DNA from: Rhizaria sp. SCN 62-66
Lineage: Eukaryota > Rhizaria, unplaced
Direction of reading: 5' to 3'
DNA: 53,425 nucleotides
Assembly: GCA_001724265.1 (NCBI GenBank)
Contig: MEDY01000280.1
Coordinates: 1-53,425, forward strand
The position numbers and the translations under genes were made by a program. Position 1 is the first letter of the stretch; every line of letters starts with the position of its first letter. The notes under the pieces are model-generated. The model saw only the letters and a program-made list of their open reading frames with translations, did not search any database and was not told the origin of the DNA. Of the stretch, positions 42,663 through 53,425 are shown piece after piece.

Positions 42663-44492
42663 TTTTTTTAATCAAACAATCAAAGCAAGAAACGAACGAC
42701 GATCGTATTGATTCATGAACAAACGCGACACAGTCTACATCCATATTATGCTTAATAAACGCAAATCTGTATTGTGAAAACCCCACACAAGCTCCTCAGT
42801 CACTAACGATGCTCAAAGCGACTGTAACGGAGATAAAACGACATCAATAGGATGCTTAAGACCAGTACCAAACCAAGAATATCGACATCGCAGATATTGG
42901 ATCCCCATGCGCGACACTCTGGCGCTGCAGCAAGTCAGGGCCAGCTATCACGCGTAATTACTCCGCAACTGGAGCTGTCGCTGAACTGCTCTGGCATGGA
43001 TATGTTCAGTGTTGTTATTGCTGCGCACGGCGCTTCGCGAGCTCTTGCTGCCCAAGCAGCAGGTGCTTCGCGAAAATGGCAATCTTTTGTCGGTGTGGAG
43101 ATTGCACTTGCCGGCGCGGGCGTGCGCGGGCGTCGCAGAGCCGCTTCGGGGTCCCGTACGCCGCGGCGCAAGTGGTGGTACGTCTGAAGATCATGTGGGA
43201 AGATCACGGAGTTCTTCGTCGTGTAAAATAAGTTTGTTGATAATATTATTATACTTTCGCAATAAATGGGGCAATATACTTTAAAATGGATATGGGGCAG
43301 CTGCCAACAAAAGACATGACGTTATCGGTGTAAATTGATGCTTTAATATCGTGTCTGGAAGGAGAGTGATGTCCGACGTTGTCAACGCAAAGGAAAACAA
43401 AAGTATGCAATGTACACACATACATATACAATGTAATTAACTGTTGAACTAGGAAAAAAGTTGCTGAAATTTGAAATTGAAGTACGCAAATCGATTTCAA
43501 CGATAAATACTATGATCTCATGCGGAACAAACAACAAGACTTTTCTTGGCGTGGACTGACCCCGACTGTGACGAAATGCATCATAGCTCAGTACTCATCA
43601 TATGCGTCTTTATATACATAACAAACATGCGATATCATTCGTGTGTGGTACCAACAATACAGACTATGTGTGCTTTTAAGTGTGTGAATGTTATCGGGGC
43701 CACCATTCTACCTTCAAATGCCCGTGCTAAATTAAATGCAGCTCGCATGAAACTATTCCAAGTGAAAGCTTACACATAAAATATCACACGAAACGATCAA
43801 AAACAGGATTTTTATTTTAGAAATATACATATTTATTGGAGAATACAATTTAATTTGCAAACACTCGTTGCTTTCTTTCTGTACTGTCAAAGTTGATGTT
43901 TTTTCGCATCTCTTCCAGTTCTGTGAAGACATGTCGAGGTGTTACACACCATGGAAATCATGCAGAGGAGCAAGAAAAGCACTTCTGCCACTATCAAGCT
44001 AGACCATATAAGACGGTGCGTTATAATAGGCTGTGTTGCATACTGATACATAGCGATCAATTTGCGATGCACCATTATCAACAACCTTAACTTAAAGCAT
44101 TGCTTTATAGCCCTAGGTTTGCAACAGTTTGGACAACTGCTTACGTTTACAAGGACTTGGTTAACATTTTAACGACATGCTTAAGTAATAGACGCCAGGC
44201 GTGATTTGGGCGAAAACAACAAATGCGATCTTGCTCACGGTCACATTAGTGAATTTGAGCACACTTGTTGCTGTGCAAATGGGCACTCGAGACAGCGACA
44301 ATGTGAAGAGTTAAAACACACTGGTTATGGAAATGTAGCGCGTCGAAATGTAACTTGTCAATTTAATTGTACGGGTAATATTTCGAACATTTAAGAAAAC
44401 AGTAGATATAGTTCCTTTACCCCGCCATATCTACCGATTCTTTCCTCTTCACCCAATTGCAACTTGAACAGAGCTCGCGCTTGAAAACAATC
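42663..44492. other. Spacer between U1 and the FAS1 gene
   Basis: 1.8 kb, mostly AT-rich with no supported gene. A GC-rich island at 42900-43210 is listed separately. From 43216 to 44492 I see nothing beyond the presumed promoter of the FAS1 gene. Confidence 0.6.
42900..43210. other. GC-rich island with a long hairpin, nature unknown
   Basis: It stands out from the AT-rich flanks. TGCTGC-CCAA-GCAGCA (43046-43061) is a perfect hairpin, extended outward by CGCGA (43036-43040) with TCGCG (43068-43072). Short open frames run through it on both strands (about 60 to 110 residues) without recognisable domains. It could be a structured RNA gene or a fragment of a decayed coding region. Confidence 0.35.
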
Positions 44493-47400
44493 ATGCTGAA
44501 GCTCTCTTCTCCCCTCCTGTTTCGCGCGGGGAGACTACTCCGCGCCACTATCTGTCTGGCGCTTGCGTCCTGTGTTGCGCTTGCGTTTGCGCAAGGCCCT
44601 CTCAGCGTGTCATCATCCAACACTGTCTTTGACAACACTGTCGCAATGCGTGATGAAATCAACACCGACATCATCCCGGCTCTTCAACACCCTAACCTTA
44701 TTAGTACGTCAGATATTCGTCAAATTTCAAGTTGGTTATAGTGGTTTATGACGTTTTATATAATTTCTAACTTTATCGCATGTTTTATTCTTACGATATC
44801 GTTCTTATCACAGGCGTGATGACCCGGCTCAACAACGCGAATCTGCCCACGACTCTGCTCGCCCCCGTCAAGTCTGCAGCTGGCACTGCCGTTACGCTTG
44901 ACAACATTGATGACGTTGCCAAGGCCATTAAGTACCACGTAATTCCGGCGCGTGTTGTGATCAGCGAGCTGCCGCTTGAACCAGCCTTCACCACTTTCCC
45001 CACGATGCTGACTGGCAGTGATATCCAGCTCTCCCGCAGGCCCAACGGCTCCGTGCTCTACCGTTCGTTCTACGGGGCCACAGCCACTCTTGTGTTACCC
45101 GAGGTTGCATCTTCTAACGGCGCGCTGCACATTATCAGCTCCCAGTTCTCTGTGCCCACCGGAATGGTGCAGCAGCAGACTGGCGACATCAGCATCTCGC
45201 CGTCAGCTGTCCTTAATAACAACCCCGCGGCCAGTGTCATCCTGCCGACCGCAACTACCGCGGTTCCTACGGGTCCCACTGTTGGTAGCGCCTCTGTTCC
45301 TGCTGTGCCAACAGTCAGCGTGCCCGCTACTACGATTCCTGCTGTTGCGAGCAACGACCCAGTCCTGACCGCCGCCAACGCCAACAATGTTGCGGTTAGC
45401 AACAACATTGCTGCGAACCACAACCTGGCGCTCAACAACGCTGCGGTCGCTACCAACAACAACGCCGCTGCAATTAGTGCCGCCACCGGTGTGCCCTTGG
45501 TCAACACTCCTGTGATCGCTACGCCCGCCCTCACCGCGCCTGTCACGCTGCCCGCGGTGTCTGTTCCCACAGTGTCCGTGCCTACCGTAAGTGTCCCTAT
45601 TGTAACTGCGCCCGCCGTCACCGTGCCCGTCGCCACCGTCGTTCCCGCTGCTTCCGACGCAAACCTGTTCCTCACACTTATGCGGGGTGGCGACAGCGGC
45701 GTGCCGATGAACACGATGCAGTTCCCGGTGCTGCCGGTGGCGCCCCTCGCGCCCGTCGCCGCGTCGCCGCTGCTGGGCAACTCGCTCACATCGCTCTTCA
45801 CGCCGACCACGACAACCGCGACAACGCTGCCGGGCCTCACCACTCCTCTCACAACCGCCACGACGACTGCGACGACGGCCACGGGCACGAGTCCGATTGC
45901 AGGCATTGCGAGTTCGATCGCGACGCCGATCTTTGAGATCGCCAGCGGCATTTTCGATGGCTTTGGCAACGCGCAAAATGCTGTTGGTGGCGCAGCCGCT
46001 GTGCCGGCCACTGCCGCTACCACCGCAGCAGGCGCTGCTTCGACTGCGGCAACGACCGCGGCAACGACCGCCGCGACTGTTCCGACTACGGCCGCCGCTA
46101 CTGCTGCCGCCGTGCCGACCACCGCTACTGCTGCTCTTACCCCGTTGACCAACGCTGCGGCAACTGTGCTCCCCACAACCACCGCGGCGACAACTGCGGC
46201 TACGGCTGTGCCAACCGCCGTCACGACCGCTGCGACGACCGCCGCCACTCCTGCAGCTACTGCTGCGGCGCAGGCCGCCGCCGCTGCCGCGGCCCTGGGC
46301 CTGCCCGCGCTGCCCGCGCTGACCGTCACGCCGTTTGCTTTTACGGATGCGCTGATTAACGCTGCATTCCCCGCTGACCGCGGCCACGCCGTTGCCACGA
46401 TGGAGTCCGTCGCCAGCGCGCTGCCCGTCGCCGTCCCCGTCGTGACGTCTTCCGCACTCGCGACCTCGGTTCCGCTGACTGCGACCCAGGCCAACATCGA
46501 CGGCATCACGCCCACGCCCGGCAGCGTCATCATCGGCGACGTCACGCCCGTGTCGCACCTTGCCGCCAGCGCCTCGTTCTCGACCACGGGCAACCCCGCC
46601 GAGCCTGCGGTCGCCACAGCCGCCTTCATTGACCCCGTCACCGGCCAGGCCGTCAATGTTCCGCAGCCGCCCTCTGCCCCCACTGCGCCCGCCACCCCCA
46701 CTGCCCCGACCGTGCCCACTGTGCCCACTGTGCCCACTGTGCCTACCGCACCCGCGGCTCCCACTGCGCCGGCCGCGCCATCGATCCCCGGCTTCAACGC
46801 ACCCGCCGCGCCCACGGTCCCCACTGCGCCTACCTTTACCGCTCCCGCTGTGCCGACCGCACCGTCATCGCCGTTCACGTTCACCACGGCTGCGCCCGCC
46901 GCAGACGCCGCCGCCGCTGCGCTGCCCGTCAACACCGCAATCCCCACACTCACCGGCGCGACTGTGTCTGGCCCGGCCGTTGGTCACGCCGCCGTTACTT
47001 TCCAGCTCCCCGCGCTCCCGCCGCTCGCCGCCGCCCCCACCGCGCTCGCCGGGCCCGCCCTCGCCGCCGCGCCCACCGCGCTTGCTGCGCCGACGGCCCT
47101 TGCGGCGCCCGCTCTCGGCGCCGCCGCCACGCTGCCCACGTTCGCGCTGGGCACCGCCGCGCCCACGCTCGGCGCCGCGGCGGCGCTGCCGACCGCAGCC
47201 CTGGGCGCCGCACCCGCGCTGACGGCCCCCGTGCTCGGTGCCGCGGCAACCGCGCCCGCCGCGCTGACCGCCACCGCTGCGACGGTCCCGGCGACATTGG
47301 CTGCGACGGCTGCGACCGCGCCCGCGACGCTGACGGCCACAGCGGCGACGCTACCCGCGACCCTGGCGACGACTGCGGCGTCTGTGCCCGCCACGCTCGG

Positions 47401-47512
47401 TGCCGCGGTGACGTCGACCACTGCGGGGCTCACCGGTGCTCTAAGCGCCCCGGCCGCCGCGCTCTCTGCGGGCCCTGCTGCTCTCGCCGCCGCGCTTCCT
47501 TTCCCGTTCTAA
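44493..47512 (+). CDS. Secreted fasciclin (FAS1) domain protein with long Ala/Thr/Pro/Val-rich tail
   Basis: 969 residues from two exons: 44493-44703, intron 44704-44813 (GTACGT...ATCACAG, 110 nt), and 44814-47512. A signal peptide covers about residues 1 to 32 (LLRATICLALASCVALAFA). One FAS1 domain follows, about residues 35-205: TVFDNTVAMRDEI, TTLLAPVKSAAG, AIKYHVIPARVV, then NGALHIISSQFSVP, which fits the FAS1 H1/H2 layout. FAS1 domains mediate cell adhesion or matrix contacts. The remaining 750 residues are low-complexity Ala, Thr, Pro and Val, including VPTVPTVPT runs and four 11-residue units near the end, resembling a mucin-like stalk that may be O-glycosylated. The C-terminus ends in a mildly hydrophobic stretch (AALSAGPAALAAALPFPF), so a GPI signal is possible but unproven. 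Confidence 0.86.
47270..47401 (+). repeat. Four tandem 33-bp units in the FAS1 protein tail
   Basis: The translation reads ATAATVPATLA, ATAATAPATLT, ATAATLPATLA, TTAASVPATLG: four 11-residue units in register. This suggests growth of the stalk by unit duplication. Confidence 0.8.
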
Positions 47513-47816
47513 ACGCGTGACGCCGGCAGCACTGATAACGTAACAGAACTTGTACTACCCTTACATGTATGAATTGAAGCAAAGAGATTTGGTTTTATCA
47601 ATACAGGTTTTATTTTTTTTCTTGATACGGACAACAAAAAAAAACAACATATCGATCACAGTGTGATCAAAACAAGACCGCTGATGGAGGTAGATAGTTC
47701 AAAGCTAGATATGATGACGAGTTATGAGTAAGATTTTTAACCTAACAGTGCAAAGTTTCACAGAGCAGCCAACGCGCTCACAGTTGCTATTTGAGTCTTG
47801 CACATGCAGTATGCAC
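47513..47816. other. Convergent spacer between FAS1 and kinesin genes
   Basis: 304 bp, AT-rich, with T-rich and A-rich runs near 47611-47650. It holds the 3' ends of both genes, or, if the kinesin is spliced near its 3' end, a small terminal exon on the minus strand. Confidence 0.5.
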
Positions 47817-50800
47817 TCACCGAGTGCCAGCCTTAACTGGCGCAGCAGAGCTGCGCGCAATGAGCGACCGACGCAAGACGTCGCTGCCGCCTGCTGCTGG
47901 AGCCCCAGTCACGGGACCAGCGCGCGGCAGAAGCCCACGCGCAGCAACCGGACCGGCAACTGCAGTCGCGGTCATCGGAGGCCGCGTGCCGTACGTGGCG
48001 CGCCCGGAGCTGGCGCCGGCGGCGGCGCGCATTGTGGACGCGCGCGAAGACACGGGCACGTGGCCAGACGGGCGCAACAGCGGTGCTGGCGCTGGAGTCG
48101 CTGCCGTGACAGCGGCTGACACGCCACGCACGCCGGATGTAGACGAAGCAACAGCGGGAACGATGCGGGGGCTGGGCATGCTCTCAGCAGTGCTCGCGGC
48201 AGACGCGGTGGAGAGAGTCAGCGCTGGGACAGACGCGTACGTCGGGACGAACGTGCGTGCGGAACCGGGGGGCTTGAGCGCCTGCGCAAACTGCAGCGTT
48301 GCCTGCGACTCGGCGGCGTCCTCAACGTCGGTCGACGCGCAGAGTAGGAACATCACCTTAGCGGCGCCGGTGCGGAGCGCGGGGCCAGAGACAGTGTCGT
48401 CGCTCGAGGCCGCAGTGGAGGGCTTGTACAGCGAGTCACGCAGCGACACCGTCAGGCGCGAGTCGCGGAACGGGACGTGCTTCGCCTCCTTGGCACTGCC
48501 AGCAATGTCGACGAGCGCCTTGACGCACTGGCCCAGCGTCGAAAGAGAAAGATTGATCGATTTCATCTCGTGAAAGCCCGCGTCGCCGCCGGCGGACGAG
48601 TCGACCTGTGACTTGTCCAGCCGCTCCGAGCCGGCGAGATCGACCAGCGTCAGCATCGACCACGGGGTCGCGACAGGCTCGGCAGCAGTAGCTGAGGCGG
48701 TGGCTGCCGCGGGCGCAGGGGCAGTCGCGGTGGCGGACGAGCGGCGCGTGACGCGAGCGGGCGCGACAGCAGCAGCCGGTACAGCAGCGGCGTTACCGTA
48801 GTCGATCTTATCGATGAAGAGCTTAACGACGAGGTGCGAGCGCGACGACGCAGCGTTAGCGGCAGTGTAAGCTGTGGCGCGGTTGCGTACAGCGGCAGTA
48901 ACGAGAAACTCGACCTGCGCGGGCGTTGTGACAGGAACAGTCGCGAACGACATGGTGCGCTCGATCTGGTACAACACACCATCAGGCAGCTCTGACTTGG
49001 CATCCTCTGCATCAGCAGCTCCGGCCAAGGCGGCCCACAACGCGGTGGGCGTCATCGCTGGACGCTCAGCGGCGGCAGCACGGCGCAGGACATCGCGCCA
49101 GCCACCGGTCTGCGTGTCCAGCAGGTCGTACGTTTCGTTGTTGTACACCTGGTACGCGCAGACGCGCAGCCGGTACTCCTCCTTCGGCTTTGCATCGGCT
49201 CCACTCATGTTTGAGCGGGCACGGGCGCGGCGCGTGGCGAGCTCGGCGAACACCGCGTCGACAGCGCGCGGCATCACACCGGCTTGCTCCGACAACGCGT
49301 GGGTGGAGGCAGAGTCCGAACCAGCATTCGCGGAGGACGCGATAAGAGCACGGCCCGAAGGCACGCTCCAGTCGCCGACCATCGTGTACGTCTTGCCAGA
49401 GCCCGTCATGCCATACGCGAGGATGGTCACGGGGCATCCATTGAGGCTTGACTGCACAAACTCGTGGACCGCGGCGTACGTCTCCTGTTGCGACGTGCTG
49501 GCGGGCAACACGCGGTCGAGCGCGTACTGAGTCGCCTGGTCGCGCGTCTGCACTGTGACGAGCTCGCTGCCGTCGGAGCTGCGGCCGGGCTGAACAAACA
49601 CGACCTCCGCGCGCGGGCCATCGCCTGCGGTGCGGCGCGACGCGGTCGGGTTCACGGACTGCGGGCGCAGGCGCAGATACACGCGCACGCGCCCGAAAGC
49701 CTCGATGAGCTGCTCGCGAATCCGGAACAGTGTCGCCGACTCGTCGCGCGCAATCTGCGAGAACTTGTCCGCATCAGCGCGCGCGGCGTTGAGCTCCTGC
49801 TGCAGCCGCGCCGCCTCGTCGGCGCTTTGCTCGAGCTGCTTTTGCAGCGCTGCGGTCACCAGCGCAGTCTTGCTTGCGGCCGGGGATGTCTGCGAGGACG
49901 CAGATGCGAGGGCCTGAGATTGAATTTGAGCCTGCGCCACCAACGCCTGCACTTCCGCGCGTGCGGCCTTGAGCTCATTAGCAGCCTTTGTGGCCGCTGC
50001 TTCAAGCGCAGCATCGTGCTGCGCAACCACTGCTTCAAGTGCAGCTTTGTGGGTGTCAGCGGCCTGCTTAAGAGCTTCGATCTCAGCCTGAGCTGCGCTG
50101 GCGTCGGAAGCCCGCTCGGCGCGTTCGTACTCGAGCTCTTCACGCAGCGCTTGAAGCGCGGCTGCGTGCTCTGTCACAGCAGCAGCATTTGCAGCGGCGA
50201 CAGCGGCCTTTGTCGCAGCGACGGCGCTTTCCGCGGTAGTGGCAGCGGCGAGTTGGCGGCGCAGCTGCGCTGCCTCGTCCTTGTACTTGTTCGCCGTGTC
50301 GCGCTGTTCCTTGAGCTGCTCCTCCCGGCGGCCAAGGTCCCGCTGCGTCGACTCGACTAGCTTGTCCTTCTGCTTGATCTTGGCCTCCAGCACTATCACG
50401 CGGTCCGCCACAGTTTTGCGCGCCACCTCGGCGTCGGCTGCGGCCGCCTCAAGCTCCTCCACGCGCTCCGTCGCCTCGTCAAGCTTCGTCTCAACCTTTT
50501 CGCGAGCTTTAAGCACTTCATTGAGTTCGGCCTTGCAATCTTTCAAGCGCTTCTCGACATGCTTCGTCGCTGCCTGCGCCGCCTCGAGCGACCTCTGGGT
50601 CGCGTCGACCAAACGGCACTTCGCCTCGTATGTGCGTCGCGGCACCACGTCCTGGGGTGCACTGCCTGCGAGCGCCGGAGCAGCCAGAGCCAGTGCAGCC
50701 TGATTCGACGCAGTCGCAGTGGGCGCAGTCACTGTTGCCACCATGGGCGCAGTGGGGAGCGTCTCGCCTTCATCGCTCGCGTTGACTGCAACAGCGGTGG

Positions 50801-52568
50801 CAGCAGCGGCTGCCGCAGCAGAGGTGCGGGCGACAGCAAATGCATTCGAAGGCGAGACAGTTGCAGTTGCGTTTTGACGCGTGCGCGCGCTCGAGCGCAT
50901 TGATGTAGAGCGCTTGGCAGTGGGGCGAGCATTCGAGCGCGCGGAACCCGCGCTCCTAGCCACACTGGCGCGGCGTGCGGACTTGTCGTCTTCGCTCTCA
51001 TTCTCGCTCTCGGTCCGGCCGCCGCGCGGCGACCTTAGCGGGGGCTCGCGAGCACGCGCGTCGTCTCCACTGCCTTCATTGTCGTCGTCGCTGTTGCCAC
51101 CGTTCTCGCTGCCGCTAACGCTAGTGGGCATGCTGAGGCGCGCCGACTTGCGCCGCGCGGGCGCAGACGCAGTGTGAGAAGCAGGAACAACAACAAGAGA
51201 CGCAGCGCGGGCGGCTGCAGAAACTGCAACAATAACAGGCGCAAGCTCAGGCTCTTGGTCTGAGGCCACGGGAACGCTGCGCTGCGGACGGCCCAGGTTG
51301 GACCGAATTCCGACAGTCTTGGGGCGCAAAGCGGGCTCCTCAGCCGCGGAGGCAACGGCAACGGCAACATCACCGGTGACAGCGTCGGTCTTCGCCGCGT
51401 CGCTGCCGTAAGCGTTGACCTCGTGGGTGGCAGCGCTGACAGCGATGGAGGTGCGGCGCAGAGCCATCTTGCCCTCATCCTTGCGTCCTAGCACGCTGAT
51501 AATGCCGCGCCCACTCGCACGCACCCCGGGCTCGGCAATAATAGGCTGCACGGCAACGCTCGCAGCGGCGGCGGCAGCGGCGGCCGCAGTGCGCGCGATA
51601 GCGGCCTGTCCGTGTGCTGAGAGCTAGGGCTTGCCGCGGGCCAGCAGCGCGGACGCGTCCATCGCGCTGCGGTCGCAGTCAGTGCTCACAGACTGGCGGC
51701 GCGCGGACCGGCGCGGCGCCACAGCGACGGCCTCGGGCGGCGACGCCAGCGCCGCCGCCGCAGCGGCCGCGGCAGCAGCAGGGGGCGCGAGGGAAGTGCG
51801 CTTGGGCCGGGGACTGATGACCGCGGACGCAGCGTCCGCGTCCGCGTCGTTATCATCATCGCGAGCAGCGGCACCGGCCGCAGTTGCTGCGTCGGGCTCG
51901 GCAACAAACGTTTCGTGCGAGCGGCGCTTTGAGCCGGCGCGCGCACGCGTGTGCACGACGGGGGGCGCAGCGCCGTCATTTTCTTCGCTAGCTGCGGGCG
52001 CAGCAGTGGCCGCAACTGTGGGCGCAGCAGCAGGCGCAGCAGAAGCTACGGGGGTCGCAGGAACGCCGGTAGTTGCGACGGCGTTGGTTACGGGGACAGA
52101 GGAACGTGAGGCCTTGCTTATGTGACAAGCGCGGAGAACAGAAGCAGAATCAGCAGAGGTTGCGGCAGAGGCAACTGAGGAAGCACCTGGAACAGTGGAA
52201 ATTGAGCGAGCTGCGGACCGGAGCTCGTTCGTTTTAATGTCGCGGAGCTTCTCATTGGTAAGGGCGTCCAAGTTGCTGTTTGTGAGCTCCTTTGTGTTCG
52301 TGGGCGCGACGAAACGTGACAGCAAGCCCTTGCTCGAACTCGCGACACCAGTGCTGGGACGCCGGAGCACGAGTCCGCTTGTGTCAGGCCGCAGCTGTGC
52401 GGAGGCGGGCAAAGGCGCGCGGGATGACACACCACGTGATGTGAAAAGCGGAGTCGTTATGCTTCCTTGTTTCTGTGAACTGCTCGCGACGCACGTAGCA
52501 GGAGGAACGAGGGGAGGCCTGTTCTCCCCAACTGGACGGGGACACGATGCCACGGACCTCGAGTACAT
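47817..52568 (-). CDS. C-terminal-motor kinesin (kinesin-14), one in-frame TAG
   Basis: Minus-end-directed microtubule motor by family. Read from the ATG at 52568 (about 45 nt after a TATA box), the frame has 1,583 codon positions before TGA and is interrupted only by TAG at 51626-51624. The first 600 residues are Ser/Ala/Arg-rich and disordered. A coiled coil spans about 640-950 (for example KRLKDCKAELNEVLKAREKV). The motor then starts at about 955 with FGRVRVYLRLRP and carries AYGMTGSGKTYTM (P-loop), NAASSRSHLVVKLFI (switch I), LVDLAGSERLDKS (switch II) and NLSLSTLGQCVKAL. Motor after coil is diagnostic of kinesin-14. About 145 low-complexity residues follow the motor. If the TAG is a true stop, the kinesin would instead start at the ATG at 51467 (1,216 residues) and the upstream frame would be a separate 314-residue basic protein. 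The motor call is firm; the 5' structure is not. Confidence 0.9.
51624..51626 (-). other. In-frame TAG within the kinesin N-terminal region
   Basis: The frame reads ...LLARGKP, TAG, LSAHGQAAIAR... in the same register on both sides, with similar Ala/Ser/Arg-rich composition. A 66-nt in-frame intron 51689-51624 (GTGAGC...CCCTAG) would also remove it, though its donor lacks the +4 C seen in all seven confident introns. Read-through, recoding, sequencing error or two separate genes are the other options. Confidence 0.88.
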
Positions 52569-53329
52569 CGCTGGTGACGCGGTTCTGGAGTGGATAAGAA
52601 AAGAGCGGGTATATATAAAGTCAAACATATTCAAAGTTAGCAACACGGTGACATTTCCTTCATTGGAGAAAAAAAATATCAATGTTTGAAGGACGGTCCC
52701 AAGCTCGACAGCTTTAGGCTTGTCGGTCACAAAGAATACGATGATTTCGCACTATTTAGTAGCTGTAATGCTGAAATAATACCAAGAGATGACAGGAACT
52801 TAAAAATATATTCCAGATAAACATTATCATCGTGATAATAACGACTCTAAAATGCGGGAAGTTCGTTAAAAGTTTGCAGTCCACTGCGCGGTGCTAGGCT
52901 TCTAACGGTCACTTTTGGTGTTCAGCCTTTTTCTTACAGTCACCGACACATGGTAAGAGGACAGAATACAGAGTCAGAGGGAGAAGACGTGGCTGCAGAA
53001 AACCAAAAATAGCATTATTTTTAAAACAATAAAGAGACGAATTTCTAACAATGGTTTGTATTCATTAAGACACTGGATAACGACCGAGACGCGCCTTACG
53101 AAGTGAGTCAGCAAGACGCGCACCGCGCCCGCGCTCGCAGTGCCGTGCGGGACGAATACGACCAGCGGCGACAAGAACATATCCTTGCCGCGCCAGAGTG
53201 CCCACACTAAGTCTGTTGACTGTAACGCGCAATGGTAAGTTGGAGCGCGGCGCAGCCTTCAGGGAAGGGTGACTGCAGCAGACGGTAGTCGAGAGTCTGC
53301 GAGTTGGGGTAGTGCTGAGGTAAGCGCAC
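52569..53329. other. Spacer between kinesin and the terminal ribosomal protein gene
   Basis: About 760 bp. The kinesin promoter is at its left end. A GC-rich patch at about 53085-53215 contains a hairpin on the minus strand, GCGGCAAG...CTTGTCGC (about 53169-53192). No gene is recognised. Confidence 0.55.
52610..52619 (-). promoter_or_regulatory. TATA box upstream of the kinesin gene
   Basis: The minus strand reads CTTTATATATACCC here, about 42 nt before the ATG at 52568. This spacing leaves room for a short leader and supports 52568 as the true start of the long kinesin frame. Confidence 0.65.
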
Positions 53330-53425
53330 TTAGAAGCCGTACTTGGCGAGCTCGGCGTTGATGGGAGCAAGCTCCTTGGAGGCGGCGGCAATAGCCTTGG
53401 CCTGGAGCTTGGCAACCTGCTTCTT
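53330..53425 (-). CDS. C-terminal end of a basic protein, probably ribosomal protein uL13 (L13a)
   Basis: Only the last 31 codons lie in the window, ending in TAA at 53332-53330. They read KKQVAKLQAKAIAAASKELA then PINAELAKYGF. The KKQ(L/V)xxLxxxA pattern followed by a helix and a short aromatic C-terminus fits the end of eukaryotic uL13, which in yeast ends in ...KQLAALGY and in human has KKKQLMRLRKQAEK. GC-rich codon use with K and A prominent is typical of ribosomal protein genes. Too little is visible to exclude another basic protein. The gene continues to the right of the window. Confidence 0.55.
   Translation of the reverse strand, partial: KKQVAKLQAKAIAAASKELAPINAELAKYGF

Noticed and set aside
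53229-53240. ATG followed directly by GTAAGT on the plus strand, like the start-adjacent introns elsewhere
   Set aside because: A gene starting here would run antisense into the adjacent ribosomal protein gene, and its donor lacks the local +4 C.
1-53425. tRNA genes, transposons, CRISPR arrays, viral genes
   Set aside because: I looked for box-B-like GGTTCRA motifs, transposase or reverse-transcriptase wording, terminal repeats and regularly spaced repeats, and found none that hold up by eye.

Overview
The window is nuclear DNA of a eukaryote, most likely a free-living protist. GC-rich, alanine-heavy coding regions sit in more AT-rich spacers. Seven spliceosomal introns (110 to 421 nt) can be placed from reading-frame continuity. 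A LIM-domain kinase, a BEACH giant, a kinesin-14 and a fasciclin protein suggest Amorphea (an amoebozoan, apusomonad or early opisthokont relative), but the species cannot be fixed from sequence alone.

Layout, left to right: 3'-truncated ribosomal protein eL15 (-); Pho80-type cyclin (+); secreted SIMPL/DUF541 protein (+); five-LIM-domain protein kinase of MAP3K type (+); a 2.6 kb spacer with a strongly structured segment; Sti1/Hop-like TPR co-chaperone (+); ribosomal protein eS25 (-), apparently broken; a spacer with three adjacent hairpins; a 26.6 kb BEACH-domain giant (+) interrupted once by an in-frame TAG; a small DUF1761-like membrane protein (-); a U1 snRNA gene (+); a secreted FAS1-domain protein with a very long low-complexity tail (+); a C-terminal-motor kinesin (-), also with one in-frame TAG; and the last codons of what is probably ribosomal protein uL13 (-).

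These are unrelated housekeeping, signalling, trafficking and cytoskeletal genes, not an operon or gene cluster. I see no transposon, virus or CRISPR.

The points most worth attention are linked. Two long genes each contain a single in-frame TAG, while none of the ten stop codons seen at gene ends is TAG. All seven introns have C at donor position +4 (consensus GTACGT), yet the U1 RNA encoded here has the ordinary ACUUACC 5' end and so mismatches every one of them. The two start-proximal ribosomal protein genes have an intron within one base of the ATG. Several GC-rich, hairpin-forming islands in the spacers look like unassigned structured RNAs; one such island is the U1 gene, which shows that these islands can be real RNA genes.
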